A DNA stretch of 64,000 nucleotides from Mesorhizobium sp. (GTDB taxonomy: Bacteria > Pseudomonadota > Alphaproteobacteria > Rhizobiales > Rhizobiaceae). Positions 46,187 to 55,386 of the stretch are shown one piece after another (the stretch's first letter is position 1; every line of letters starts with the position of its first letter). Position numbers and translations under genes: made by a program. Location of the stretch: positions 122,428-186,427 of the forward strand of contig JAPUFC010000071.1 in assembly GCA_027492275.1 (NCBI GenBank). The letters run 5' to 3'. Below the pieces are notes generated by a model. It saw only the letters and a program-made list of their open reading frames with translations. It searched no databases and was not told the DNA's origin.

Positions 46187-47104
46187 TCAGGCGCGGCGCG
46201 GAACGGCCGCGCCGTCCACGCCGAGTTCGGCGGCCAGCCACGCCCGGAATGCGAGCAGGGGCGGATGGGTGGAGCGCGAGGCCGGCCACGCCAGCCAGTA
46301 GGAGCCCGAACCGGCGACGGCGGTGCGCAGCAGGGCGGCGAGCCTGCCCTCCTCCAGTTCCGGCTCGGCGAGATAGTGCGGCAGCAGCGCCACCCCCAGC
46401 CCCGCCATAGCGGCCTGGATCATGGGCGCGAACTGGTCGACCAGCATGCCGCCGCCGCGTGGCGGAGACCCGCCCTGCGCGGCGAACCAAAGGCTCCACG
46501 CGGCCGGGCGGGTCTCGATCTGGAGAAGCGGCAGCCCGTCCATGTCGCCTACATCCGCAACAGGATGGCTTGCCAGCAGGGCTGGCGAGATGCAGGCCGT
46601 CAAATGCTCGTCGAACAGCTTCATGTGCTCGGCGTCGGGCCAGTCGGCGGCGCCGAAATGGATCGCCGCGTCGAAGTTCTCCATCGCGAAGCTGAAGGGC
46701 CGGAGCCGCGTGGCGAGATTGATGGTGATGCCGGGATGCGCGACCGAGAAGCGGCCGAGCCGCGGCGCAAGCCAGCGCGAGCCGAAGGCCGGCAGGATCG
46801 CCAGCGACAGCGAGCCGCCGCCGGGATTGGCGATGAACTCCATGCTGGCGCGCTGGATCGAATCCAACGCCCGGCTCACCCGCGCGGCGTAGACACGGGC
46901 CGCATCGGTCGGCACCAGCCGGCGACGCTGGCGCACGAACAGCGGGCGGCCGAGCTGCGCCTCCAGGCCCTGGACAAGCCGGCTGACGGCGCTCTGGGAC
47001 AGATCGAGCTCGCGCGCGGCGGCGGCCGTCGACCCGGTGCGGAACACGGCATCGAACGCGGCCAGCAGGCTGATCGAGGGAAGAAACCGGCGGGAGCGCT
47101 TCAT
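46187..47104 (-). CDS. LysR family regulator (GcvA/GcdR type)
   Basis: A 305-residue LysR regulator with an N-terminal helix-turn-helix (about 8-66, FDAVFRTGSTAAAARELDLS then QSAVSRLVQGLEAQLGRPLF) and a periplasmic-binding-protein-like effector domain (about 90-300). It diverges from gcdH across 105 bases, so it very likely controls glutaryl-CoA breakdown, as GcdR-type regulators do. The start at 47104 is chosen because the helix-turn-helix follows at the family distance; an ATG 60 bases upstream lies in the promoter. Confidence 0.9.
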   Translation of the reverse strand: MKRSRRFLPSISLLAAFDAVFRTGSTAAAARELDLSQSAVSRLVQGLEAQLGRPLFVRQRRRLVPTDAARVYAARVSRALDSIQRASMEFIANPGGGSLSLAILPAFGSRWLAPRLGRFSVAHPGITINLATRLRPFSFAMENFDAAIHFGAADWPDAEHMKLFDEHLTACISPALLASHPVADVGDMDGLPLLQIETRPAAWSLWFAAQGGSPPRGGGMLVDQFAPMIQAAMAGLGVALLPHYLAEPELEEGRLAALLRTAVAGSGSYWLAWPASRSTHPPLLAFRAWLAAELGVDGAAVPRRA

Positions 47105-47161
47105 CACATATGCATAGCATGCATCATCAGAGGCTAAAACCGCGCTTTTCAGTGCTCGGAA

Positions 47162-47178
47162 CATTCGCTAAATGAATG
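47162..47178. promoter_or_regulatory. LysR-type box between the LysR gene and gcdH
   Basis: CATTC-GCTAAAT-GAATG, a 5-bp inverted repeat containing a T-N11-A core (47164 and 47176), centred 40 bases before gcdH. A further repeat, ATGCAT-AGC-ATGCAT, lies at the start of the LysR gene. Both are candidate sites for the divergent LysR protein. Confidence 0.55.
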
Positions 47179-47209
47179 CGACGCTAGCCCCGTTTTGCCC
47201 GAGGATCTC

Positions 47210-48403
47210 ATGTCCGGAAAAGCTTCCTTCGTCTGGTCCGATCCCTTCCTTCTCGAAGACCAGCTTTCGGAGGACGAGCGCATGCTGCGCGACGCGGCCG
47301 CCGCCTTCGCGTCGGACAAGCTGCTGCCCCGCATCGAGCAGGCCTATATGGAGGAAGAGACCGATCCGGCGATCTTCGCCGAGATGGGCGAGGCCGGCCT
47401 GCTCGGCGTGACGATCCCGGAAGAGTATGGCGGGCTCGGCGCCGGCTATGTCGCCTACGGGCTGGTGGCGCGCGAGGTCGAGCGCATCGACAGCGGCTAC
47501 CGATCGATGATGAGCGTCCAGTCGTCGCTGGTCATGTTTCCGATCCATGCCTACGGCTCCGAAGAGCAGCGCAGAAAGTACCTGCCCAAGCTCGCCACGG
47601 GCGAATGGATCGGCTGCTTCGGCCTGACCGAGCCGGACGCCGGCTCCGATCCCGGCGGCATGAAGACGCGCGCCGAAAAGGTTTCGGGCGGCTACCGCCT
47701 CAACGGCTCCAAGATGTGGATCTCCAACGCGCCGATCGCCGACGTCTTTGTCGTCTGGGCCAAGCTCAAGGGCGAGGACGGCAAGGACATGATCCGCGGC
47801 TTCGTGCTCGACAAGGGCGCGAAGGGCCTGTCGGCGCCGAAGATCGGCGGCAAGCTCAGCCTGCGCGCCTCGATCACCGGCGAGATCGTGCTGGACAATG
47901 TCGAGGTGGGCGAGGATGCGCTGCTGCCCGGCGTCAAGGGCCTGTCCGGTCCCTTCGGCTGCCTCAACCGCGCACGCTACGGCATATCCTGGGGCGTGAT
48001 GGGCGCGGCGGAGGATTGCTGGCACCGCGCCCGCCAGTACGGCCTCGACCGCAGGCAGTTCGGCAAGCCGCTCGCCGCCACGCAGCTCTACCAGAAGAAG
48101 CTCGCCGACATGCAGACGGAGATCGCGCTGGGACTTCAGGCCTCGCTGCGCGTCGGGCGGCTGATGGACGAGCACAGATTCGCGCCGGAGATGATCTCCA
48201 TCGTCAAGCGCAACAATTGCGGCAAGGCGCTGGACATCGCCCGTCAGGCCCGCGACATGCATGGCGGCAACGGCATCCAGATCGGCTATCACGTGATGCG
48301 CCACGCGCAGAACCTGGAAACCGTCAACACCTACGAAGGCGCGCACGACGTGCACGCCCTGATCCTCGGCCGCGCGCAGACCGGGATACAGGCGTTCTTC
48401 TGA
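47210..48403 (+). CDS. gcdH: glutaryl-CoA dehydrogenase
   Basis: A 397-residue acyl-CoA dehydrogenase that oxidises and decarboxylates glutaryl-CoA to crotonyl-CoA with FAD. Characteristic segments are [17 protein letters not shown], the substrate-binding [17 protein letters not shown] and the C-terminal [20 protein letters not shown], with the catalytic base E376. The start at 47210 follows GAGGATCTC. The CoA transferase gene follows 20 bases later, so they form an operon for glutarate, lysine or tryptophan breakdown. Confidence 0.97.
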   Translation: MSGKASFVWSDPFLLEDQLSEDERMLRDAAAAFASDKLLPRIEQAYMEEETDPAIFAEMGEAGLLGVTIPEEYGGLGAGYVAYGLVAREVERIDSGYRSMMSVQSSLVMFPIHAYGSEEQRRKYLPKLATGEWIGCFGLTEPDAGSDPGGMKTRAEKVSGGYRLNGSKMWISNAPIADVFVVWAKLKGEDGKDMIRGFVLDKGAKGLSAPKIGGKLSLRASITGEIVLDNVEVGEDALLPGVKGLSGPFGCLNRARYGISWGVMGAAEDCWHRARQYGLDRRQFGKPLAATQLYQKKLADMQTEIALGLQASLRVGRLMDEHRFAPEMISIVKRNNCGKALDIARQARDMHGGNGIQIGYHVMRHAQNLETVNTYEGAHDVHALILGRAQTGIQAFF

Positions 48404-48423
48404 GGCCTGGGGGCAGGACGGAA

Positions 48424-49581
48424 ATGAGCGACGCCGCGACACCGCCGCTGGCCGGCATCAAGGTGCTGGAGCTCGCCCGCATCCTGGCCGGCCCATGGAT
48501 CGGGCAGACGCTCGCCGATCTCGGCGCGGAGGTCATCAAGGTCGAGAGCCCGCAGGGCGACGACACGCGAAGCTGGGGACCGCCCTTCCTGGAACGGCAG
48601 GGCGAACGGACCGCGGCCTATTTCCACGGCGCCAACCGGGGCAAATCCTCGATCGTCTGCGACTTCAACGACCCCGCCGACATCAAGCGCATCCGCGCGC
48701 TGGCCAAGGAGGCCGACGTGCTGGTGGAGAACTTCAAGGTCGGAGGGCTGGCGAAATACGGCCTCGACCACGAAAGCCTGTCGCGCCTCAATCCGCGCCT
48801 CGTCTACGCCTCGGTGACCGGCTTCGGCCAGGACGGTCCGCGCGCCGCCGAGCCGGGCTACGATTTTCTCATTCAGGGCATGAGCGGCATCATGGACCTG
48901 ACAGGCGAGAAGCAGGGCGAGCCGCAGAAGGTCGGCGTGGCGTGGATCGACATCTTCACCGGCCTGTACGGCGTCGTCGGCGTGCTGGCCGCGCTTCAGG
49001 AGCGCAGCCGCAGCGGCCTCGGCCAGCGCGTCGACCTGTCGCTCATGGATGCCGGCGTCGCGGTGCTGGCCAACCAGGCCATGAACTATCTCGTCGGCGG
49101 CGCGGTGCCGCACCGGATGGGCAACGCGCATCCCAACATCGTGCCCTATCAGGTCTTTCCCACCCGCGACGGCCACCTGATCATCGCCTGCGGCAACGAC
49201 CGCCAGGTCGCGGCGCTCCTGCGGCTCCTGGGACTCGGCGACCATGCCGACGACCCCCGCTTCTCCAGCAATGCCGCACGCGTCGCCAACCGCGAGGTGC
49301 TGTGCGCCATGATCGCCGGGCAGACAGCGCTGCGCGGCAAGGCCGAGCTCATCGCCGCGCTGAGAGAGGCCGGCGTGCCCGGCGGGCCGATCAACACGGT
49401 GGCCGAGGCGCTCGCCGATCCGCAGATCCAGGCGCGCGGCCTCGTCATCCGGCCCGGGGGCGTGCCCGGACTTCGCACGCCGATCGTCTTTTCCCGCAGC
49501 CCGCTGGCAATCGGCAGGGCCGCGCCCGCGCTCGGCGGCGGCGAGCCCGCCTTCGGCTCGTCCCGGACGGACCCAAAGTAA
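48424..49581 (+). CDS. class III CoA transferase (CaiB/BaiF family)
   Basis: A 385-residue family III CoA transferase. The N-terminal motif GIKVLELARILAGPWIGQTLADLGAEVIKVE and FHGANRGKSSIVCDF are typical (core ARILAGPWIGQ), and the catalytic aspartate lies in GVAWIDIFTGLYG. Being joined to gcdH, it probably charges glutarate with CoA, using succinyl-CoA, as in the SUGCT group. Substrate assignment is by context. GGACGGAA lies before the ATG. Confidence 0.88.
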   Translation: MSDAATPPLAGIKVLELARILAGPWIGQTLADLGAEVIKVESPQGDDTRSWGPPFLERQGERTAAYFHGANRGKSSIVCDFNDPADIKRIRALAKEADVLVENFKVGGLAKYGLDHESLSRLNPRLVYASVTGFGQDGPRAAEPGYDFLIQGMSGIMDLTGEKQGEPQKVGVAWIDIFTGLYGVVGVLAALQERSRSGLGQRVDLSLMDAGVAVLANQAMNYLVGGAVPHRMGNAHPNIVPYQVFPTRDGHLIIACGNDRQVAALLRLLGLGDHADDPRFSSNAARVANREVLCAMIAGQTALRGKAELIAALREAGVPGGPINTVAEALADPQIQARGLVIRPGGVPGLRTPIVFSRSPLAIGRAAPALGGGEPAFGSSRTDPK

Positions 49582-49685
49582 AGCCGGCGGTGCCGGATGT
49601 GGACGCGCCTGCGCCGATGTTCTATTCTTGACCTTTCGGGAAAAGGGGGAACGTCATCGACGCGCTGGTCCTGGTCCATCAGCTC

Positions 49686-50423
49686 GTGGGCTATCCGACG
49701 GCCTTCATCATCGCGCCGATCGGCCTGCTGGCCTTCACGCGGCCCGGCCTGCACCGGCGGTGGGGCAAGATCTACCTCTACGCCATGGTGTTCCTGTATT
49801 GCACGGGGACCTATCTGAGCTTCGCCCACCACGACTGGACGGGCTGGACGTTCTATCGCAACCTCGCCTTCAATTTCTTCGGCTTCTCGCTGCTGTTCTA
49901 TGCCTGGCGCGCCATCTGGCTGTTCTCGCGCGTCGGCGACGCGGTCGTGGGCTGGCGCGACCGCGCGCTCGCCTGCCTGCTCACGCTCACGGTGTTCGCG
50001 CTCGTCGCGGTGGGAGCCTGGGACGACATCCCGCTCGCGGGCTTCGCCATCGTCGGGGCGATCCTCGCCGTCATGGAATGGCGCGACCTCGCGTCCGGCG
50101 TGCTGTCCAAGGCGGTGCTCTATCGCCGGCACCAGCGCTACATACTCGGCTCCTATTTCTACGTGCTGACCGTCGTGTCGCTCGTGCATCTCGACGACGA
50201 ACTGCCGCGCAACGTGAAGTGGCTGTGGCCGAGCGTCGCCGGCATCCTGACCGTGGCGCTGCTCACGCTCGGCACCGGCCAGACCGGGCGCACGCTGTTC
50301 GGCTTCCTGCCGCGCGGCGCGCTGCCGCGCTACGTGATCACCAGCATCGTGGTGCTCTCGGCCGTCTATGGCGGCTACGCGATCTACGACCTGATCTACG
50401 GCCGCACCATCCGGTCCGCCTGA
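49686..50423 (+). CDS. multi-pass membrane protein of unknown function
   Basis: A membrane protein with about seven hydrophobic segments. From the GTG at 49686 it has 245 residues. The in-frame sequence upstream, DALVLVHQL, extends the first helix naturally, and the only strong ribosome site (AGGGGGA, 49644-49650) faces an ATC at 49656, giving IDALVLVHQLVGYPTAFIIA. I give the first ordinary start codon but think 49656 may be the true start. The motif FYRNLAFNFFGFSLLFYAWRA and the segment LYRRHQRYILGSYFYVLTVVS are notable. No family recognised. It follows the CoA transferase gene by about 75-105 bases. Confidence 0.75.
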   Translation: MGYPTAFIIAPIGLLAFTRPGLHRRWGKIYLYAMVFLYCTGTYLSFAHHDWTGWTFYRNLAFNFFGFSLLFYAWRAIWLFSRVGDAVVGWRDRALACLLTLTVFALVAVGAWDDIPLAGFAIVGAILAVMEWRDLASGVLSKAVLYRRHQRYILGSYFYVLTVVSLVHLDDELPRNVKWLWPSVAGILTVALLTLGTGQTGRTLFGFLPRGALPRYVITSIVVLSAVYGGYAIYDLIYGRTIRSA

Positions 50424-50481
50424 ACGAAATGCAACGACGGATTGCACGGGCTGGCCGCCGGGCCCCTGCCACGCTATTTCT

Positions 50482-51195
50482 GTGAGAAATGGAAGGGGAG
50501 CGGTCGCCATTTCGCAGCCAGCCAGCGCCAGCGCATCAGCAACGCAGCAGCCCGGGGCGTGTCACGACGACGCGTTGCGGCTCTTCGATCTCGGCTATGT
50601 CTGCCTGCCCGTCCGGCCGGGTGGAAAATATCTCGACTGCGACGCGATGGGCTACGACTCGCTGCATTTCCAGACGATGCACAAGCCGTTCGTCGGCCTG
50701 CTGTTCACCGCGATCCCGTTCCAGTTCTCGCAGCATCCGCCCGACCGCGAGACGGTCTCGCGCTGGTTCCGCGAGCACACCGGCAACATGGCGCTTCTCG
50801 GCGGCCATGGCGGGCTGGTGATCCTCGACTTCGACAAGGCGGGCATGTTCGAGCGCTGGAAGGCGATGCACCCAAAACTTGCCGCGCGCGTGCAGGTGGA
50901 GCGCTCGACCAACGGCTATCACGTCTATCTGCGCTCGCGCACGCCGATCATCCACTCGCCGCTCTACCTGAGGAACAGATGGGCGGGCGACATCCTGGCG
51001 ACCGGCCGATGCGCAGTCTGCACGCCTTCGGTGCTGAACAACGGGCACCGCTACCACTGGCTGGCGGGCCAGTCGCCCTTCGAGGCGGAGCCCGCCTGGA
51101 TCGACAGCTTGGAAAGCATTTCCATCCACCCGTCGTCGCCGTGGCGGCGGTTCATCGACCCGATCACCGGAGCGCACAGCTTCACGCCGCAGTGA
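50482..51195 (+). CDS. stand-alone Prim-Pol (archaeo-eukaryotic primase) domain protein
   Basis: A protein of 228-237 residues with the bifunctional primase/polymerase (Prim-Pol) domain and no helicase part. Counting from the ATT at 50509, the metal-binding pair is D107 and D109 in GLVILDFDKAG, the S-x-H type motif is STNGYHVYL with H138, and GDILATGRCAVCTPS matches the usual GDG-x-x-V-x-PPS region. Prim-Pol proteins are normally part of phage or plasmid replication genes; this one sits alone between metabolic genes. The GTG at 50482 lacks a ribosome site, whereas AGGGGAG lies 8 bases before the ATT. Its job (replication remnant or repair) is unknown. Confidence 0.72.
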   Translation: MRNGRGAVAISQPASASASATQQPGACHDDALRLFDLGYVCLPVRPGGKYLDCDAMGYDSLHFQTMHKPFVGLLFTAIPFQFSQHPPDRETVSRWFREHTGNMALLGGHGGLVILDFDKAGMFERWKAMHPKLAARVQVERSTNGYHVYLRSRTPIIHSPLYLRNRWAGDILATGRCAVCTPSVLNNGHRYHWLAGQSPFEAEPAWIDSLESISIHPSSPWRRFIDPITGAHSFTPQ

Positions 51196-51201
51196 GGCGG
51201 C

Positions 51202-51663
51202 CTACGCCATCGTCGCGGCGAGCCTGATCGCGGCGCGGATGCGCGCATAGGTGCCGCAGCGGCAGATGTTCCCGGACATGGCGGCGTCGATGTCGGCGTC
51301 GGTCGGCATCGGATTGCGCTCGAGCAGGGCGACCGCCGACATGATCTGGCCGGACTGGCAATAACCGCACTGGACGACGTTGAGCGCCAGCCACGCCTGC
51401 TGGACGCGCCGGCCCGCGTCGCCGGCGCCGACCGCCTCGATGGTGGTGACGCCGCTCGTTCCCAGGCTGCCGACCGGCGTCACGCAGGCGCGGCGCGGCG
51501 CGCCGTCGACATGCACCGTGCAGGCGCCGCACTGCGCCGCGCCGCAGCCATATTTGGTGCCGGTCAAGCCAAGGCAGTCGCGCAGCACCCAGAGCAGCGG
51601 CATGTCGGGCTCGACATCCGCCTCCTCCGCCCGTCCGTTGACGACAAGTCGCACCACCGGCAT
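51202..51663 (-). CDS. [2Fe-2S] subunit of a molybdenum hydroxylase (IorA-like)
   Basis: A 153-residue ferredoxin-type small subunit. The first cluster motif is [17 protein letters not shown] with an upstream-loop cysteine pattern; the second, in the helical domain, is [10 protein letters not shown] and GNICRCGTY. It belongs to the isoquinoline 1-oxidoreductase alpha/aldehyde oxidase small-subunit group and passes electrons from the molybdenum site to an acceptor. I chose the ATG at 51663 because the family N terminus (VVRLVVNGR) follows. It is divergent from its probable partner at 51714, which is unusual. It converges with the Prim-Pol gene. Confidence 0.9.
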   Translation of the reverse strand: MPVVRLVVNGRAEEADVEPDMPLLWVLRDCLGLTGTKYGCGAAQCGACTVHVDGAPRRACVTPVGSLGTSGVTTIEAVGAGDAGRRVQQAWLALNVVQCGYCQSGQIMSAVALLERNPMPTDADIDAAMSGNICRCGTYARIRAAIRLAATMA

Positions 51664-51713
51664 CGCTTCCGTGACCAGAGCCGGTCCGACAGGCGCAGCC
51701 TGCGGTCGCCAGC

Positions 51714-53939
51714 GTGAAAACGTGTATAATAGGCCCGCAGGAGGATACGGCAATCATCGGCACGAACGGACCGGGATCGGCGCGGATATCGAGGCGGGCC
51801 TTCACGCTCGGCATGCTGGCGTCCGGGGCGCTGGCCGCGCGCATACCGGCCGCCGAGGCCGGCGAAGGCACGGAGGTCGACCACTGGATCGTGGTCGCGC
51901 CCGACAACACGATCAGCGTGCGCGTCGCGCAGATGGAGATGGGCGCGGGCACGCTGACGGCCATGGCGCAGCTCATCGCCGAGGAGTTGGAGGCCGATCC
52001 GGCGAAACTCAGCACCGAATTCGTCGACATCGCGCTGCATGTGCGCAAAGGCTGGCTGTACGGGCGCACGGCGACCGCCGAAAGCATCGGCGTCAGGCTC
52101 GCCGAGCGGCAACTGCGCGTGGCCGGCGCGACGCTGAGGACCATGCTGGTCCAGGCCGCCGCGCTGCGCTGGGACGTTCCGGCCGGCCAGTGCGCGGCGC
52201 GCGACGGCGTCATCACCCACGCGCCGAGCGGCCGCACCCTGACATTCGCGGCGGTCGCTGCGGATGCGGCGCGGCTGCGCCTGCCTCCGCCCGGTTCCGT
52301 GCGCCTCAAGGCGGCCGGGGACTGGACCGTCATCGGCCAGCCGCTGCGCCGCCTCGACGGCCCTTCGAAAGTCGACGGCACGGCCATGTTCGGCATCGAT
52401 GTCCGGCTGCCGGGCATGAGGCACGCCGCCGTCGCCATGAGCCCCACCTTCGGCGGCCGGGTGAAGTCCTGCGATCCCAGGCAGGTCGCGGGCCGTCCCG
52501 GCGTGCTAGGCGTGTTCACCATCCAGGACGGCGCGGCCGTCGCGATCGTCGCGCAATCGTGGTGGCAGGCGCATCAGGCGGTCGAGGCGCTCGACATCGA
52601 ATGGGAGAAGGGCAGCGATCCGCGCGGCAGCGAGGCGATAGCCGGCGCGCTCGCCGAGGCCCTCGAGTCGGATGCGGCGGAGATCGTACGCGACGACGGC
52701 GATGTGGACGCGGCCGTGGCGGGCGCCCACCGCACGGTGACGGCCGACTATTCCTTCCCCTATCTCGAACAGGCCGCGATGGAGCCGCTGAACTGCACGG
52801 CGCTGGTGACGCAGGACCGTTTCGAGGTGTGGGCGCCGACCCAGATGCCGGAGGCGGCGTTCAGGGCCGCCGCCGAGGAGGCCGGCATGACGCTCGGACA
52901 GGGAAACTTGCACCCCACCCTCATGGGCGGCGGCTTCGGCCGGCGGCAGATCTCCGATTTCGTGCGGCAGGCCGTGCAGATCGCGCGGCGCATGCGCGGC
53001 ACGCCCGTCAAGCTCGTCTGGTCGCGCGAGGACACCATGCGGCACGGCTATTACCATCCGGCCAACGCCGCCCGGCTTCGCGCCGGCCTGGACGCCGACG
53101 GCCGGGTGGTCGCCTGGGAGCATCGCGCGGCCAGCGTGTCGACCAACCCGATCTACTCGACCATCGGCGCGGAGTCGCTGCCCTACGCGATCGGCAATGT
53201 GCGGGTGTCGCGGATGGCCAGGCGGGCGCGCGTGCCGATCGGACCCTATCGCGGCGTGGCCTTCACGCACACGGCCTTCATGGCGCAATGCTTCGTCGAC
53301 GAACTCGCCGAGGCGGCCGGGATCGACTGCTACCGCTTCCAGCGGGCGCTGCTCGACCCGGAGCGGATGCCCGCAACGATCCCGCGCGGACAGTTGCGCG
53401 ACACGCTGTCGCCGGCCGAGCGGGCGACGCGGCTGCGCGCCGTGGTGGACGAGGTGGCGCTGCGAAGCGACTGGGACAGGCCGCTGCCCGCCCGGCGCGG
53501 ACGCGGGCTGGCCGTCAGCGAGCAGGCAAGCGCCTATTTCGCGGTCGTGGCCGAGGTGACGCTGGACGGGAAGGGCTGGTTCCGGACCGACCGGGTGGTG
53601 GTCGCCGGCGACCCCGGCCTGCTCGTCAATCCCGACCTCGCGCGGGCGCAGGTGGAAGGATGCGCGGCGTTCGGCCTGACCACGGCGATGTATGGCGAGA
53701 TCACGATCGAGGACGGCGCTGTCGTGCAGGGCAATTTCGATTCCTATCGGCTGCTGCGCATCGAGGAGATGCCCACGGTCGAGACGCATTGGCTGCTCAG
53801 CGGACGCGACTGGGGCGGGTGCGGGGAATCCGTCGCCTGCGCCATCGTGCCGGCCGTCGTCAACGCGATCCGCGCGGCGGGCGGGCCGCGCATCCGCTCG
53901 CTGCCGCTGAAGAACCATTCCCTGACGATGCGCGCCTGA
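51714..53939 (+). CDS. molybdopterin large subunit of a molybdenum hydroxylase (IorB-like)
   Basis: A large subunit of about 728-741 residues in the isoquinoline 1-oxidoreductase beta/aldehyde dehydrogenase group. It carries a twin-arginine signal ([20 protein letters not shown]), so it is exported. Features include the split MoCo domain with [12 protein letters not shown], the segment [21 protein letters not shown] (core [10 protein letters not shown]) and the C-terminal [12 protein letters not shown] with the probable catalytic glutamate. The only good ribosome site, AGGAGG at 51739-51744, lies 8 bases before an ATC at 51753 rather than before the GTG at 51714. Substrate unknown. Confidence 0.9.
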   Translation: MKTCIIGPQEDTAIIGTNGPGSARISRRAFTLGMLASGALAARIPAAEAGEGTEVDHWIVVAPDNTISVRVAQMEMGAGTLTAMAQLIAEELEADPAKLSTEFVDIALHVRKGWLYGRTATAESIGVRLAERQLRVAGATLRTMLVQAAALRWDVPAGQCAARDGVITHAPSGRTLTFAAVAADAARLRLPPPGSVRLKAAGDWTVIGQPLRRLDGPSKVDGTAMFGIDVRLPGMRHAAVAMSPTFGGRVKSCDPRQVAGRPGVLGVFTIQDGAAVAIVAQSWWQAHQAVEALDIEWEKGSDPRGSEAIAGALAEALESDAAEIVRDDGDVDAAVAGAHRTVTADYSFPYLEQAAMEPLNCTALVTQDRFEVWAPTQMPEAAFRAAAEEAGMTLGQGNLHPTLMGGGFGRRQISDFVRQAVQIARRMRGTPVKLVWSREDTMRHGYYHPANAARLRAGLDADGRVVAWEHRAASVSTNPIYSTIGAESLPYAIGNVRVSRMARRARVPIGPYRGVAFTHTAFMAQCFVDELAEAAGIDCYRFQRALLDPERMPATIPRGQLRDTLSPAERATRLRAVVDEVALRSDWDRPLPARRGRGLAVSEQASAYFAVVAEVTLDGKGWFRTDRVVVAGDPGLLVNPDLARAQVEGCAAFGLTTAMYGEITIEDGAVVQGNFDSYRLLRIEEMPTVETHWLLSGRDWGGCGESVACAIVPAVVNAIRAAGGPRIRSLPLKNHSLTMRA

Positions 53940-53957
53940 GGCGCGGCGGCCCGCGCT

Positions 53958-54563
53958 CTACTCGGAGCGGCTGAAGGAAGGCAGGCGCGAGCCGACCAGC
54001 ACGCGCTCGTCCCGGCCGCAGCGAAATTTTTCCGCCCGCTCGTCCGCGATGCGGCGCGCCTGCGCGTTGGCTTGCGGATTTCCCGTCGCCAGCACAAGGC
54101 CGACGACGCAGCCGTCGCGCCGGTCGACCTGGCCGACCTTGGCCACCGCCAGCACCTCGGTGGCTTTCGACGGCTGCTCGGGATCGTCGTTGACGAACCA
54201 GCGATGGATGGTCGCGACAGGCACCGCGCGGCTTTCCGCGGTCCCGATCCGCCATTCGACCTTGGGACCGGTCGAGTTGAAGGCGGTGAAGCTCTCCCAG
54301 GCAGGAGGCTTGGCGGGGTCCGGCATGAAGCCGTAGAAAACGGTCTCGCGCAGATCGCCCGAAAAGATGAAGACGGGATAGCCGCGCCAGCCGGCGCACA
54401 CCATGTTGGCGAACTCGCCGCCCTCCTCGTTCATGGAGAAGACCGCGCAGTCGCGATCGGCGTTCAGGTCGGTGTAGACGCTTTCGAGCCGTTCGGCGGC
54501 GGCAATGTCGCCCAAAGCGGAGCCGGCGACGGTCAGGGCCAGGAAGGAAAGAAACCTGCGCAT
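53958..54563 (-). CDS. secreted protein of unknown function
   Basis: A 201-residue protein with a signal peptide (residues 1-22 or so, MRRFLSFLALTVAGSALGDI, cleavage near AAAE). The mature part has several cysteine pairs and segments CAVFSMNEEGGEFANMVCAGW and GCVVGLVLATGNPQANAQAR. AAGGAG lies 5 bases before the ATG at 54563. I do not recognise a named domain; the pattern is common for periplasmic proteins of Rhizobiales. It converges with the large hydroxylase subunit gene. Confidence 0.78.
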   Translation of the reverse strand: MRRFLSFLALTVAGSALGDIAAAERLESVYTDLNADRDCAVFSMNEEGGEFANMVCAGWRGYPVFIFSGDLRETVFYGFMPDPAKPPAWESFTAFNSTGPKVEWRIGTAESRAVPVATIHRWFVNDDPEQPSKATEVLAVAKVGQVDRRDGCVVGLVLATGNPQANAQARRIADERAEKFRCGRDERVLVGSRLPSFSRSE

Positions 54564-54618
54564 TTTGCTCCTTATACCATAGCCCAGAATAGTCCTGGGG
54601 ACTGCCGTCGCCAGCGGC

Positions 54619-55197
54619 TCAACGCTTGCGCAAACCATCCACGAAGACGTCGACGAGGCGCAGCGCCGCCGGCTGCCAGTCAGGCGATCCCTGGGAATAG
54701 AAGATGCCGATGAGGATCCTGTAGAATTCCTCCGGCGCGATGTCGTCGCGGATTTCGTTCGCGGCGATGGCCCGGCCGAGCAGCAGGGCGAGCGCGCCGG
54801 TCATCCGCTCGAAGGAATAGGCCTTGAGCTCGGACGATCCGTGCGCGCCGAGCTGCAGGGCCTCGATCATGCCCCGCTTGGTCGCGACAAGGCGCACATT
54901 GGCGTGCAGCCATCTGCGCAGCGCCGCGACGGGCTCGTCCCCCTCGGCGAGCCGCACCGCGAGATCGTGGAGATGGTCCACCTCATGCCGGTAGACCGCC
55001 TCGAACAGCGCCTCGCGCGTCGGAAAGTGCCGGTAGAGCGTGCCGATGCCGAGCCCGGCCTGGCGCGCCACGGCCTCCAGGCTCGCTTGCGGGCCGCCAG
55101 CGGCGAACACCGTCGCCGCCGCCTCGAGCAGACGCGTGCGGTTGCGCAGCGAATCCGCGCGCGGCCTGCGGCTTGTCTTTTGGCTCGTGCGATCCAT
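54619..55197 (-). CDS. TetR/AcrR family repressor of the PaoABC-like operon
   Basis: A 192-residue TetR regulator with the helix-turn-helix at about 22-68 (AAATVFAAGGPQASLEAVAR then AGLGIGTLYRHFPTREALF). The C-terminal helical domain resembles regulators that sense aromatic or aldehyde-type ligands (RWLHANVRLVATKRGMIEAL), but the ligand is unknown. It diverges from the molybdenum hydroxylase operon, whose promoter carries a palindrome between its -35 and -10 elements. The start at 55197 is chosen because a longer reading would cover that promoter. Confidence 0.9.
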   Translation of the reverse strand: MDRTSQKTSRRPRADSLRNRTRLLEAAATVFAAGGPQASLEAVARQAGLGIGTLYRHFPTREALFEAVYRHEVDHLHDLAVRLAEGDEPVAALRRWLHANVRLVATKRGMIEALQLGAHGSSELKAYSFERMTGALALLLGRAIAANEIRDDIAPEEFYRILIGIFYSQGSPDWQPAALRLVDVFVDGLRKR

Positions 55198-55222
55198 TTT
55201 CCTGTTTCGACGTCCTTGCCTC

Positions 55223-55251
55223 TTGATAAACGGAGGGCGCCTCCGTATAAA
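55223..55251 (+). promoter_or_regulatory. sigma70-type promoter with embedded TetR operator
   Basis: TTGATA (55223-55228), a 17-base spacer and TATAAA (55246-55251) make a near-consensus promoter toward the hydroxylase operon. The spacer holds a perfect inverted repeat, ACGGAGG-GCG-CCTCCGT (55230-55246), where a bound TetR dimer would exclude RNA polymerase. The leader to the first start codon would be about 130 bases. Confidence 0.75.
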
Positions 55252-55386
55252 TAGGCTGTTCGGAAAAACGCAAAGGCACGCATTTCCGACCGGGCCCCTA
55301 TGCGGACCGCCTGCTCGCAAACCAGCACCTCATGCCGCCGTCCGGCGGCTTCGTTCCATACCACAATCTCTGAATGGAGTACCGCG

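Noticed and set aside
43772..47137. Open frame of over 1100 codons on the + strand opposite tex and the LysR gene
   Set aside because: Both minus-strand genes are complete with all motifs; the antisense product has no recognisable feature.
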